Positions 38,501 through 49,300 of a stretch of 64,000 nucleotides of DNA are shown in pieces. How positions within the stretch are numbered: the stretch's first letter is position 1; each line of letters begins with the position of its first letter. The stretch covers positions 124,001-188,000 of the forward strand of contig JAQSEB010000037.1 in NCBI GenBank assembly GCA_030063045.1. Reading direction: 5' to 3'. Origin of the DNA: Pratylenchus scribneri (lineage: Eukaryota > Nematoda > Chromadorea > Rhabditida > Pratylenchidae). Position numbers and translations under genes: made by a program. The notes beneath the pieces were generated by a model. The model saw only the letters and a program-made list of their open reading frames with translations, did not search any database and had not been told where the DNA came from.

Positions 38501-39665
38501 TTCATAATTACTAATCCATTTATACATATATTCCTTTTTTAAATTTTTTTTGTGAAGCCAATAAATTAGCTGTAAGTCAATTGCGGACAATTGCTAATGA
38601 AACAGTTTTGCACCGATGTTGGTAAAGATGCTGTGGCAATGTTTATAGCATTTTATTAGGCACAAAATTAATTACAAAATGATATCAAAAGCAGTGGTGC
38701 CAATGTTGCATATTCACCGAGTTATGGCCAAAATACTCTCGGTTTAATTAAATTTGTATTTCTGGCAGTTTTTGGCCATAATTCTGTGAATTATTCATTA
38801 TAAACTAATAATTTTGATATCATTTTGTAGCTAATTTTATGCCTAATAAGATATTAGCAGCTTCACCACCATCGGCATCGGACCTTTTCTTGCGCATTTT
38901 CGTTACACGGATACATTATACCATGTCTTTTCCTTTATTTCTTTTGTTTTGGCCAATATTGCCGACATTTGTTTGGATGCTGCTCGAAGCTTCCAATGTT
39001 GCCGGTTGAATTTCCCCTTCCTGCTTATTTATGTTTTCAATTATATTCATGAACTCATTTTCATCCAATTTTTCTTTTTCGTTCAATTTTTCTGTCTCTT
39101 CAGGATCCAATTTTTCTGCTTCATCAGGATTCAATTTTTTCGGCTCATCAAAATGAAATGTTTCACTTTCATCATAATATTTCTTTTTTTGCTTTTTTTG
39201 ATGCCAGTTCCAAAAGTTTTCCTCCCATTTTTCTATTCGAAATGCATTGAATTGAATGGAAATTGCCTCAAGCCTTTGTCTCAACACATATTCCGTTGCC
39301 CGCTTGAAATGTCCATTGTTCAAGTCGAAAAAATAATGTCGAGTTTCCTCAACAATTTTCTCAATTTTTGGGTGTAATTCTTTATTGTTAATATAATTTG
39401 TAATTTTTTCTTTCATTTTTTTCACATTTTCTATTTTAATGCGATGATTTCGATCATATTGAATTTGGTCGGGTTTCCATTTTTTAATGTTTTCTTCCTC
39501 TTGAATCAGAATATATTCAAAATTTTCATAAGCACTTTCTAGCCACTTTCCGAATTTTCGAATTTCATAAATTATTCCTTGTTGTTCTTCATTGAGTCTA
39601 GCATTGATGCAGATGGTGAGAAAATTTGAGAAAATAATACAAAAAAAGAAGAGCCAAAATTTCAT
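32576..39665 (-). CDS. Predicted secreted charged helical protein, paralogue B (6 exons, 1015 aa)
   Basis: Paralogue of the gene at 24918-30726. Exons in transcript order: 39665-38922, 38189-37617, 37188-36952, 36549-36012, 34372-33859, 33017-32576. Phases 0,0,0,1,2 are identical to paralogue A, and donors at matching places are alike (exon 1 ends before gtataa in both; exon 5 begins after caaag in both). The signal peptide is residues 1-22. Exon 1 shares YFFDLNNGHFKRATE with A and then has an acidic repeat-like tract of DPEE and NPDE type. Exon 2 is longer than in A and ends in a Ser/Pro/Glu-rich stretch with recurring SEP motifs. The last exons end in an acidic tail. No known domain is recognised. 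Introns are swollen by at least four repeats. The shared islands, against fast divergence elsewhere, suggest selection on a few helices. Confidence 0.8.
33158..33415. mobile_element. MITE with AGGTCGGC ends in paralogue B intron 5
   Basis: A 258-bp unit that starts AGGTCGGCGCTGTA and ends GCCGACCT. Inside it has many alternating copies of tacagc and gctgta on both strands, so it can fold on itself. No convincing target duplication was found, so the superfamily is unknown. Confidence 0.7.
34540..35115. repeat. Irregular minisatellite in paralogue B intron 4
   Basis: Many diverged copies of a unit built on tatgaatgtatac followed by gaaaattttttatt, with period varying from about 50 to 110 bp. 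Open frames across it are repeat artefacts of Tyr, Ile and Phe codons. Confidence 0.85.
35258..35997. mobile_element. 740-bp palindromic element with GTTACGGCC ends
   Basis: The left end is GTTACGGCCAAAAGTGGAAA and the right end is the reverse complement. Arms extend through repeated ttttggcc words, then g+a-rich and c+t-rich segments that mirror each other (ctatatccggatatatcc). The insertion site is itself palindromic (tatatat), so the target duplication cannot be defined. It lies in paralogue B intron 4, next to the minisatellite. Confidence 0.85.
36617..36909. mobile_element. Foldback MITE in paralogue B intron 3
   Basis: The terminal arms ttaccaacaaaatatttttg and its inverse near 36890-36909 bound a 293-bp unit. 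It contains an internal inverted pair, including the cgatgcgtcttgaga motif shared with other elements in this window. Confidence 0.75.
38226..38429. mobile_element. MITE with GGCACTT/AAGTACC ends in paralogue B intron 1
   Basis: A 204-bp element whose ends GGCACTTCTTAATTATCC and GGATAATTAAGAAGTACC are near-perfect inverses. It is flanked by an exact 8-bp duplication, aatatgat, on both sides. It contains a central inverted pair of telomere-like words (agggttagggt and accctaaccct). It belongs to the same family as 29507-29721 and sits in the equivalent intron of the paralogue. Confidence 0.88.
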
Positions 39666-42600
39666 TAATGAATCTTAATTGCTGTAAAAAGAAAAAAAAT
39701 TATTTAGAATTTAAGAGGGTCCGGTATGAAAAAAGAAGTCCGGAACGGATTACGTATTGGAAAAAATATACGGATCCATAAGGACCGGTCCAGGAACCTT
39801 CGGACCCGGACCGACTGGAACCGGAAAAATCAGAAAATATACGGATTCCGTACTAAGGATCCGAATGAATCCTTACGTATCCGGAATCTGTGACGGGCTC
39901 TAGTAAAACCCTAAATAGATTAAGGAAATTGCATGTCGGGGGAATTTCAGTGACATTTTTTAGGGGACAAGACAAATCCCCTTGAGATCAGTTGAGATGC
40001 CTCTAGGAGCTAGGACCCAGGGAATTGAGATAAGTTAGTAAAAGTCAGTTTCGATCAGTTAGATAATCGGTGAATTATTAACCATAATTGACTCAAAATA
40101 ATCGAACAGCAGCAGAAATAAAAAAGTAAAACTGAATATTGAAACCGATTTTGAACTGTTCTATTCTATCCTGCTGGAAAATCTTTTCCTCTGGGAATAG
40201 TGAGGTGAGAATTATTTTATCTAAACATGTTTCGACCAGTAGCAGTATATCTATAATTAAATGTAAACGGCATAATAAATATTTAGAGCCATTCCGTTTT
40301 ATATCAAATTCGGTAGGAAAAAAAAGAAATTTTTTTGCTGGATTAATAGGGAGCTAGGAATTGGGATGAGTAGGAGCGAATGAAAAGGAATGGAATATAA
40401 ATATAATATTAAGGGCAAAATCATTCACAAGCAAAACTCTAAACCACAACTCACAAGTCATATGTCATATCACACACAAATCATATGAGATGATGGATTG
40501 TTTTGATTGGCCAAAAAGGCCAGTGGGATCTAATGTTGGTTGAGAGGGTGTGGCGAAATTTGCGGCCCCGAATTTTACGGCCCTTACCAAAAACGAATTT
40601 AGCGTTTGCGGCCCCAAGTTTGCGCTTCGAATTTTGCGGACCGAAATATGCGGCTTCGAATATTGCGGTCCCGAATTTTGCGGCTCCTACCAAATACGAA
40701 ATTTGCGGCCCGTAATTTGCGGCTTTTAGCAAAAAATGATTTTAAAAAATAATATAGTGACAAATTATTATAACACAGTGTAAAATTATAGAAAAGAGAA
40801 ATTTTTATCCATAAAAATATAATTTACTTACCGAGTCAAATTCACTTCACTCATTATTTATAATTATTTTACACTAAAGAAGGCATTTGGATTAGATTGC
40901 CTTTAAAGATCAAGCTCAATATTCAGGAAAAAGAAAAAGTAAAATAATATTAAAAATTAATTCCGGACATTAGCATGATTATTTTAGACTTTGTTATATT
41001 GACTAGTCGCTATATTAATTTTTTAATGATTTTTGGTAAAGGCCGCAAATTTCGTTTTCGGTAAGGGCCGCAAATTCGGGACCGCAAATTTCGTTTTTGG
41101 TAAGAGCCGCAAAATTCAGGACCGCAAATTTCGGAACCGCAAAGTTCGGGCCGCAAAATTCGTTTTTGGTAAGAGCCGCAAAATTCGGGGCCGCAAATTT
41201 CGGAGCCATAAATTTCGGTTAACCGTCGAGAGCTCGGAAGGAATTCTAGTTTATGGTAATAGCTCGGATACAGTCGAACTATAAGTTTTTGAAGAGTTCG
41301 ACGAGTTGGTTAAGATTTTTGAAAAAATTTTCGTGCGGCAACCACTTTTGGCCAAATTATGGCCATATCATATGAAAATCGAAAAAGCGAAGGGTCCCCA
41401 CTATGGGTCGAAATTTTTTAAAAATTTTGTTTTATATCTCAATCGATGCGTTTCGATGAACTAATAAGCACGAATCTGTCGTATTTTTACATTAAATTCA
41501 CAAAAAAAGTTAAAGTTGCGCAAAGGAAATACGGATTTGGAACTGCTCCGGTGGGCATTTCAGAATGGTCTCCTCCGTGTGCTCCGCCTTCGCTCCTCAC
41601 AGCTCACTTAGCTCGCTAAGCTCGCCGTCGGAGGCCGGACCGCTCCGATGGAATGGAATGGAAAGGGCAAAATCATCAGTCAATCACTATTGAAAATCAC
41701 AAGGTACAAATCATATGAGATGGCGGATTATTTTGATTGACCAAAAAGGCAAGTGGGATCTACTTTTGGACGAGAGCTCGGAAAGAGGAGATGGTTGGGG
41801 AGGGGGACCTGCAGCAGTAGTATTTGGTGGTCGAAAGCTCGGAAAGAGGAGATGGGAAGGGGCAAAATGTCGAGCTAAATGGATGGGGAAGAGAATGCCC
41901 CAGCTCAATGAATGGGGGAGGGAAATGCGCCGAGCTCAATGGACTATAGAATTTGAAGGAGGACAGAGATGGAAGCTATTGATTTAATGCGCCAGTTTTG
42001 CAGCCAGCTGTAGGTTGATCGATGAAGTCCCTCATTTTCTTCGTAAACAAATTGCCGCTACTTTGTATTGGGAGGACACAACACTGCTTCTCCCAAAATA
42101 TGAAATTGCAAACACAAAAATTTCCAAAATATGAAAAAATTCCCAAAATACGAAAAATGCAAAGTAGTCATTGAACCCTTCGCTCGTGCCCCCACCCCCC
42201 TTTTTAAATTATTAATAATAAATAATAATTAATAAATAATTAAATTTATTCAATCCATATTCCCCATATGGCATCCATTAAATTTTCCAAAATTTAAATG
42301 AATAAAAATAATAATTAAAAAAATAATTAAAATTTCCATTCCCACAATAATTATCCCCAATATTTTCATTTCTCCAATCTGCCATCTGCCGTCGCTGTTG
42401 ATGAAGGAAAAAGGATAGAGGAAGAAAGAGAAAATCGTCGCCCTCTTTGTGGATACTGTATCTCTCCCAAAGGACCAAATGCAAAAACGAAGGAAAGAAA
42501 AGGAAAATGAATTTGGCTTAAATTTGGATGAAAATTTTGTGAAATAAAATTATAAATTATTATGATTTAAAATTTCTTTATTATAAAATTAAAATATTAT

Positions 42601-42720
42601 AAATATTTATGAAAGAAATAAATAATAATTAAATATAAAATAAAATAAAAATAGAATAAAAAGAATAAATAAATAAATAAGAATAAATAAATAAATAAAT
42701 AATTATATGAATTTTTGCCA
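39666..42720. other. Repeat-rich interval left of the Maverick
   Basis: No gene supported. It contains a patch of recurring ccgga/ggatccg words at 39716-39890, the element at 40547-41224, a relict of the 4965-5636 family at about 41385-41560, and a direct duplication: about 40480-40540 and 41705-41765 share caaatcatatgagatg and ttttgattg. The left end of the Maverick probably lies between about 41950 and 42720, but its terminal repeat cannot be proven because the other end is outside the window. Confidence 0.5.
40547..41224. mobile_element. Longer element of the CGAAATTTGCGG family
   Basis: 678 bp with inverted ends GGTGTGGCGAAATTTGCGG and (reverse complement of the right end) GGTTAACCGAAATTTATGG. 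Flanking octamers gttgagag and gtcgagag match at 7 of 8 positions, which fits an old 8-bp duplication. Both arms are arrays of cgcaaatttcg/ttttggtaagagcc units. It is related to the copy at 18128-18392. Confidence 0.75.
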
Positions 42721-43224
42721 TCACTTCTTAATATCACGCATTGGGTCAATACCCGGCAAAATTTCCTTCACTTTCGCCACCCATTCCATATATTTTGGGC
42801 CATGCTGATGCCCTTCTTCATGGCCTTTTTCGATGCCAGCCACAGCATGAATGGCCTCATGGGCAACGACTTCAACGAGTCGAAGGCCGTCTTCAATTTT
42901 AGGATGAAGGCGCATGATATGCCCATCCAAAAGGTAGCCCCATGCATCCTTATATTCTTCGTCATTGGCCGGCATAATTTCTGTTAATTTTCAAAATTTA
43001 AAACATTTCAAAAGTTTATAACCAATTTGGACAGGCTTCTCATCCTGTTTAAAAACGGCTTGAAAAAGTAGGCCCCAAATTTGTCGGGCCCGTTCCAATC
43101 CCTCCTGTTGTAAATCGACCAAATCTCCATCTTTGACTTTGGCTAATGCCTTCAATTTTTCCAGAGCCCGATAATTGGCCAATGCTCGACGACTTTGAAT
43201 TGTTGAGGCCGATGGGCGGGTCAT
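42721..43224 (-). CDS. SprT-like zinc metalloprotease (Maverick cargo), 153 aa
   Basis: Two exons, 43224-43023 and 42980-42721, joined in phase 1 across a 42-nt intron. The second exon holds AHEAIHAVAGIEKGHEEGHQ, with the HExxH zinc site and a further His about ten residues on, followed by YMEWVAKVKEILPG. This arrangement fits the SprT/WLM group of metalloproteases, which includes SPRTN-type enzymes that cleave proteins crosslinked to DNA. The N-terminal half is helical and charged, and the Lys/Arg-rich first exon may bind DNA. It is the outermost gene seen on this side of the Maverick and is intact. In a virus-like element with protein-primed replication, a protease that removes DNA-bound protein would be useful; that is inference. 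It could instead be a generic zincin of unknown target. Confidence 0.75.
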
Positions 43225-43485
43225 TTTTGACGAATTTTGTTTAAAATTAAATCTGATTTAAATAATTATATGAAAATTCATTGATTTAAACTAATTTGAT
43301 TGATTGGATTGTACAAAGTTATTTTTTAGAGATAATCATGTAAGAAAAGTATAATCAATGTAAATTCATTTTTATTACTGTATTTTTTCATTCTTTTTCC
43401 ATTTTTCACATCCATTCATTTATTCATTCAATATTTATGATTTATAAGAAAAGTCAATTCAAAAATAAATTTCATTCTTAAAAAA

Positions 43486-43821
43486 ATGTCCAATAATTCC
43501 AGCCTAAACGAATTGTGCGATTTATTTTCCAAAATATTAATCAAATTAGACAATTTTCCTCCTCAAAATTCCCCACATCAAACCATCCAAATTCAAAACG
43601 AAAATTCGCTTCCTTCCAAACAAAAAACTGTGCATCCCCGAATTCGTCCTCCTTCGCCGACAAAGCCACCTCAAAAGAGAATGCCTAAAGCCAATATTCG
43701 TCAAAGGATGAAAATCAAAAAGCAAATGATGAAAATCAAAAAGAGGAACAGAAGGCATACGTTCGGTCGAAGAATTTGCAAGCCTATACCCTTAAACCAA
43801 ATTTATTTTCTAAGCCAGTGA
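43486..43821 (+). CDS. Small Pro/Lys-rich Maverick protein, possibly frameshifted
   Basis: 111 codons from an ATG at 43486. The first 65 or so residues are polar, with a Pro-rich stretch. The rest is a Lys/Arg/Met-rich tail that looks like composition reading: after about 43685 another frame of the same strand has a more natural mix (EDENQKANDENQKEEQ-like, then an aromatic end before a stop near 43830). A one-base shift there is plausible. No family is recognised. It is convergent with the RING gene. Confidence 0.4.
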   Translation: MSNNSSLNELCDLFSKILIKLDNFPPQNSPHQTIQIQNENSLPSKQKTVHPRIRPPSPTKPPQKRMPKANIRQRMKIKKQMMKIKKRNRRHTFGRRICKPIPLNQIYFLSQ

Positions 43822-43943
43822 TTTTCCCATTTTAATTTATTTAAAAATTATTTGAATAAAAAATTAATGAAGAAGAGTCGAATTTATCCATAATTAAAAG
43901 CGAATTACAATTAGAAAATAGGAGAAAAAATTAGGAAAAAAAA

Positions 43944-44963
43944 TCAAAAGTAGATCTTTTGATATCGAATGATGGTTGCACGGCAGTTTGGACATCGACG
44001 TTCATTGGCGTCTTGTAATCGAATCAACGTCTTCGCGCACTCACTGCAAAACACATGGCCACACGGCGCTCGTTGATTCGGGCCTAACAATACCGTATCG
44101 GCTTCCTGTATTGTGCATATCGTGCACACATTGACCACTGATGAAGTTGACGATGTGGCTGAAAGGAAAATAATTAAATTTTCTCTTTTAATTGAAATAT
44201 TTACCGGCGGCCGATGTTGAAGGCCCATCACCATTTTGAGCCAAAGGCAAAGAACCTAAAATAAGCAAATATAAAAATTTCAAATTAAAAATAATTCCAT
44301 TCACTCACCACTCAAAATATTCTGCTCAAGTTCCCGCATTTTCTGTGTTAGGGAAACCAACGGCTCTGCAGGGTAACCCAAGACTCGCAGCAGCTTGTTT
44401 CGGGTGGAGTTCTCGGTGCAATTGATGCAAACATCATTCCCCACTAGGGCAAATCCACAAATTCGGCAAGCGATCATTTCTTTAAAAAAAAAACATAAAA
44501 AAATTTAGGTTTCCCTCGATTTACCTCCATTTCTAATCTTTTCTTCCATCTTTTTGTAGAGTCCCAGCTTCATGATTAATGATGAGCTTATTCCTGCCGA
44601 TGGCTGTTCGTTTACGGCCAATGAAGGAGTCCGGGGGAAAGGCCCTTCAGACGGAGGCTCAGCTGTGGGCGCATTTATCGGTGTCTCAATTGTTGCCTGT
44701 GTTGTTTCCGCTCCTGCCCGTACATGTTGGTGTTGTCTAAGGCGAATTCGGCGCTGTTCTCGAGTGAAGATTTGAGGGTGAATCGCACGAAAGTCTCTAT
44801 GGGCCCGGTCCAAATGGGACTCCATTCTTTCCAATCGGGTGCCCACGTGCACGAACATGAGACGATAGTCTCTTGACGTTTGACGTTCCCGAAGGAAGGC
44901 TTGATGGTTACTTTCGACCAAATTACGAAGGTCTTGAAGGGATTGTTCCAAATTGGTGGACAT
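43944..44963 (-). CDS. RING-finger protein with second zinc module (Maverick cargo), 291 aa
   Basis: Probable E3 ubiquitin ligase. Exons: 44963-44525, 44479-44309, 44255-44205, 44158-43944; all junctions are in phase. The start is the ATG in aaaaaaATG at 44963; an upstream extension exists but would cross the TATA-like box at 45061. The N-terminal 145 residues are helical, with a coiled-coil-like stretch and a Thr/Pro-rich linker. Exon 2 has a CRIC...CINC zinc ribbon. The last exon is a C-terminal C3HC4 RING: CTIC, PCGHVFCSEC, RRCPNC. Viral RING proteins of this shape often degrade host defence proteins or block apoptosis, which is a possible role here. It is intact, with four exons and introns of 45-55 nt. 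Confidence 0.85.
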
Positions 44964-45060
44964 TTTTTTTAGGGGAAGGAAAGGGAATTGGCGATGGTGA
45001 ATTGACGACGAAGAAGAAAGGAAGACGACGGAAATGATGAATAAAGGAAAAACAAAACCA

Positions 45061-45068
45061 TTTTTATA
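45061..45068 (-). promoter_or_regulatory. TATA box upstream of the RING gene
   Basis: Minus-strand TATAAAAA lies about 98 nt upstream of the chosen start codon. It resembles the TATAAAAG boxes found before other Maverick genes at 46252, 52676 and 62828. Confidence 0.5.
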
Positions 45069-45282
45069 CCATTCTCGACCATATACTCGCCCCGCCCACC
45101 CCATAAATATCTAGTTACTATTGGCCAATGGCCATTTACATAAAATTACAGTAAAATAAGACATTTTTCAATAACATTTTATCTATGGAAAATTAAGGAA
45201 AATTTGTTAAATTAAAAATAATAAAATTACAATTTTAATATACAAATTTCTTTTCATTTATTCATTCCATAAATTCAACCAT

Positions 45283-45717
45283 TCAATCCTCTGTTGACCA
45301 TTGCTTGTCCAATGGCGTTTGTAGGCCAGCCATAATAGCAATCTTGGCCAATTCTGGAGAAATGAAAAAAAATATTATTAAAATTAAATTAAAATCAATT
45401 TTACCTTCTTTCGAATATTCCTCGGCCAATTTTGCATATCCCTGCCGTTTAGTCAATTTCGAAGCAAAATAATTTTGGATCCTAGCCAATCTTTTCCGGA
45501 TCGGCGCAAAAGGCATCCGAAATCCATTTTCTTGTTGCCCATCCTTGCACATTTTTCCAAGTATTCCAGCCTTTTTAAGAAGTTTATTTGCCGCCTCCCG
45601 CTCTGCCCATTGTTCAAGGCATTCAATACGGCTATTTTGGCGAAGGGCAATGGCAGCAATTAAAACCCGTACTTCCTGCAGTTCAATATGGACATGTTCA
45701 ATGTTTTGAAGGGACAT
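45283..45717 (-). CDS. Small helical Maverick protein, 127 aa
   Basis: Exons 45717-45405 and 45353-45283 joined in phase 1 over a 51-nt intron. The protein is helical throughout (heptad-like LQNIEHVHIELQEV start), with a basic middle that includes APIRKRLARIQNYFASKLTKR. No Cys or His cluster and no membrane segment. No family recognised. It is divergent from the polymerase gene, so the two may share the control region 45718-46322. Confidence 0.65.
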   Translation of the reverse strand: MSLQNIEHVHIELQEVRVLIAAIALRQNSRIECLEQWAEREAANKLLKKAGILGKMCKDGQQENGFRMPFAPIRKRLARIQNYFASKLTKRQGYAKLAEEYSKEGKIDFNLILIIFFFISPELAKIAIMAGLQTPLDKQWSTED

Positions 45718-46322
45718 TTTTGAATAATTTAGGAAGAGATGATATTAAATTGAATAAAGGCAATCCTCAATACCGTTTATTTATTCCCTTTTTCCCCTTT
45801 TTTCCCATCCTCCAATTACGGCATTAGGCCATTCCCATTCCCCTTCTTTCCCAACCCTTTTTCCCAAATAAGCCAATTAACAATAGTCGCCTTTGCCAAT
45901 AAACCTCCACACCAATATGCAGATGTTATTTGCCGTCAATCAGCCTTGCACCATTCCAAGATTATATCGTGGGAAAGGCCATAAAATTTGACATCCAAAT
46001 GTCATGAACGGTCAAAGCCTTTCATGAACCAATCATCCATGGCCATATGGCGCAGTCAAAATTTTTTTAATTATTGGAAATGGAAGAGGAGGAAGATAAT
46101 TGGAGAATGGGAAAGAAAATGTAATTAAAATTTTAAAATTAAAAAGAAATAATTAAAATTTGAATAAAAATTGGCCATAATTAAATTTTTTTTAGAATAA
46201 AATTCAAATTTTGAATACCATCTGGTGAGATAATTGCTTTCGGGGATGGAATATAAAAGAGGAAATTTTTTGTTCATTTATTTTAAAATTTTGATCATTC
46301 ATTAATCCTTCCAAATCCAAAA
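45718..46322. other. Divergent control region between a 127-aa gene and polymerase B
   Basis: 605 bp with no gene. It contains the polymerase TATA box at 46252-46259 and short ggccatatgg/ccat palindromes. Confidence 0.6.
46252..46259 (+). promoter_or_regulatory. TATA box of the polymerase gene
   Basis: TATAAAAG, 64 nt before the ATG at 46323, in the context ggaatataaaagagg. The same eight bases precede the gene at 52784, and a close form precedes the gene ending at 62741. Confidence 0.6.
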
Positions 46323-49300
46323 ATGAGCCCTACTCCTCAAAAGCGTCCAAGGATTTTGCCTCCGGTATCGGCTGAAGATTTTATTGAGAAACTTGGAGCA
46401 GAAACAACATACAACAGAAAATTTCATTTGATGCAGTGGAATTCAACATTTCAAATCATTCATCTCCCTGCAAATCCAGAGGGCTTGTTGGCCGGTATTT
46501 TTCAAGCATGCATTGATTCAGCCATCGATGAAAGCCGAGCAAATGGGATTGAGCCAGAGCAAATGGGATTTACTGTCAGCAGCCCTCTAATGGATGATCT
46601 TCAAGTTCCATTCCGACCAATCACATTAAATACAGTGGATATTGTACTCAACATGTTCTTAAAAGTGGCACAATCGAAGGAACAGATGGAAATGAGTTTA
46701 TGGGGCGCTCCATTTTCGATCAAAATAGCAACAATCAACAAAAAGGCATTACCGAGGGAAAGGGAAATTATTGGTGGTCGTCGCTACAGAAAATTAGCTC
46801 CAGTTCGTCAACATCAAAAAGACTGCCCTTATTGAATTGTCACCTCGCAGGGACGGTCGATGTCTCTTCCGTGCTCTTCAATCAACTTTGGTGCATAAAA
46901 TAGGCGGCTATGATTTTCGAACATTCTACAATTACCGAGTTGGGCGCTTTGGAATGCGTGGCAAATTAGATAAAGAGACAGATGAATTGATGCGAGCAAT
47001 TGGCGTGCCGATGAATCTGAAACAATATGATGCTCGAGTGTATGTTCCATTAGTGGTGGACTATTGGAATGAACTGTATCAAGGCCGCTACAAATTCAAA
47101 GTCTTCATTTTTGGCTCTTTTGGCGACTTCACTCCTATGTACCAATATCCGCCGAAAGGACAAGGCCAAAACAACTATGATACACCAATTATACTGTACT
47201 TTGATGATCAACATTTTCAAGGCATCCGAACAACGCATGGAATGTTTGATAAATGTTATTGCCTTTCCTGTGAATCAACATTCCATTCTCAAAATGATCA
47301 CAAAATGTCCTGCAGGTATATTATTTTTCATAAATCTTTAATTAAATTACATATTTTCAGAGGAAGATGCCGTAAATGTTCACAGACGGGGCCAGCCTTT
47401 CCATGCGAACAATTGGGAGGATTCGAGAAAAAGTGTCAACAATGCCGGAAATTATTCAACAATCAGCAGTGCTACAATTACCATGTCAATTCGGGCTTTT
47501 GCAGTCTGTCAAAGCTGTGTGAGAAATGCGGAATAATATGGAAAGTGGAACCTAATACGAGGAAAGGGCGAAAAGGACACGTGTGCGGCGAAACGTATTG
47601 TAAACAGTGCGACACATATCATGACAAGGAGAGAGGATGCTTTATCAAAGTGATTGAGCCGGGAGAATCATTCAAATCAAATCGTTTCCGTATTGTGGCA
47701 GTGGATATGGAAACGATGCAAAATGAGCCCGCTATCATGGAAGAGAAAAGAAAACAACAGGCAAATCCTTCAAAAATATGGTGTCGCAGGGAGAACCCAC
47801 AAAAGCTGCAGAGGCAAAATTTGGCACAAAAAGAAACAAACAAGAAAAATCATCGAGTGAACTTCATTTCCGCCAAAATTGGTTGTCCTGAATGCATTGA
47901 GAATGGCCAATGGGAAGTGAGCTTAATTGATGGAATTTATGAATGCGAAGTTTGCGGACCAAATAGGACAGTCACTTTTGGCCATCGCGATTTCTCGGAT
48001 ACTCGGGTCGATTTTCACCATCAAACAGACGACCCAACTGCAGCATTTGTTGATTGGATTCTTCATGATTTTACTCCAGATTTCCCGACTTATTGCTATG
48101 GACACAATGCTGGCCGATTTGATTACATGTTCATATGCAAAAATTTATATAAACAAAAGCTGAATCCTGAAATGATCCGAAATGGCAACAAACTTTATGA
48201 AATGAGCGTGGCGAGAACTGAAAAGAATCCGGCAGTAATTTTCCGCGACAGCTACAATTTATTGCATATGCCATTGGCCACCACCGTTCCTTCCTTTGAT
48301 CTCAATGTTATGGATAAGCCATTCTTCCCCTATCTGGCCAATAGGGAGGAAAATTACGGAGTACGAATGCCACAATTGCCACCAAAGGAGGAATATTTGT
48401 ATCGAGGTTTTATGCCGGCGAAGAAGAAGGCCTTTGATGAATGGTATGAGCAGCATAAAAAAGAGGAATTTTTTCTGGATGAGGCTTTGGCTGCTTACTG
48501 TTGCAATGTAAATTTTTAATTTATTATGTTATTAATTTGATTTTATTTAAGGATACGGATATATTGATGGCTGCTCTGGTCGCCTTTCGGAAGCATTTTA
48601 TGGACATCAGCAAAAGGCCACCGGATGAATTTGGCAATGCTGATCGACCCTCGCTCAAGCCACATGACGGGATCGATCCGCTTCGAGATTGCGTTACAAT
48701 TTCCTCTGCATGCCTTAAACACTACCGAGCCAACCACCTCAAATTCAATCATATGGCCATTGTTCCGGAGAAAGGCTATGATTCATGTGAAACCCAATCC
48801 CCTGTGGCACTTAAATTCCTCCAATGGCTTGCAGAAGAGAGGAATGTGACAATTCGAACTGCCCATTCGGAAGGAGGAGAAAAGCGGATAGGAAGATACA
48901 AATTGGACGGATGGATTGAAGAACAGCAAAGAGGAATAGAAATAAATGGATGTCCGTTTCATGGCTGTAGGCGTTGCTATCCGGAGGATGATCTGATTAT
49001 GCCTGGAGGGAAAACGGCTGGATGGTTGAGGCAAAAAGATGAAGAGAGAATGAGATTTTTGAGGTCCAAAGTGCCTGTAGAAGTTTATTGGACCTGCGAA
49101 ATTGATCAAATGCTCGAGGAAAACAAGGAAATGGCAAAAAAATCTGAAGAATATCACGACAAGGGGCCAATTGATTTGCGAAAATGCTTCTTTGGAGGGC
49201 GCACTGGGCCTATGAAGCTGTACCATAAAGTGAAACCGGGCGAAAAAATTTCTTACCTGGATTTCACCAGGTAAATCAATTTATATTACAGTACATTTTT

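Noticed and set aside
42000..42720. Left terminal inverted repeat of the Maverick
   Set aside because: It probably lies here, but without the other end no inverted match can be shown, so no boundary is claimed.
44505..45104. Longer start for the RING gene giving a hydrophobic leader
   Set aside because: It would run across the likely TATA box, and the aaaaaaATG at 44963 is the better start; the leader resembles untranslated sequence.
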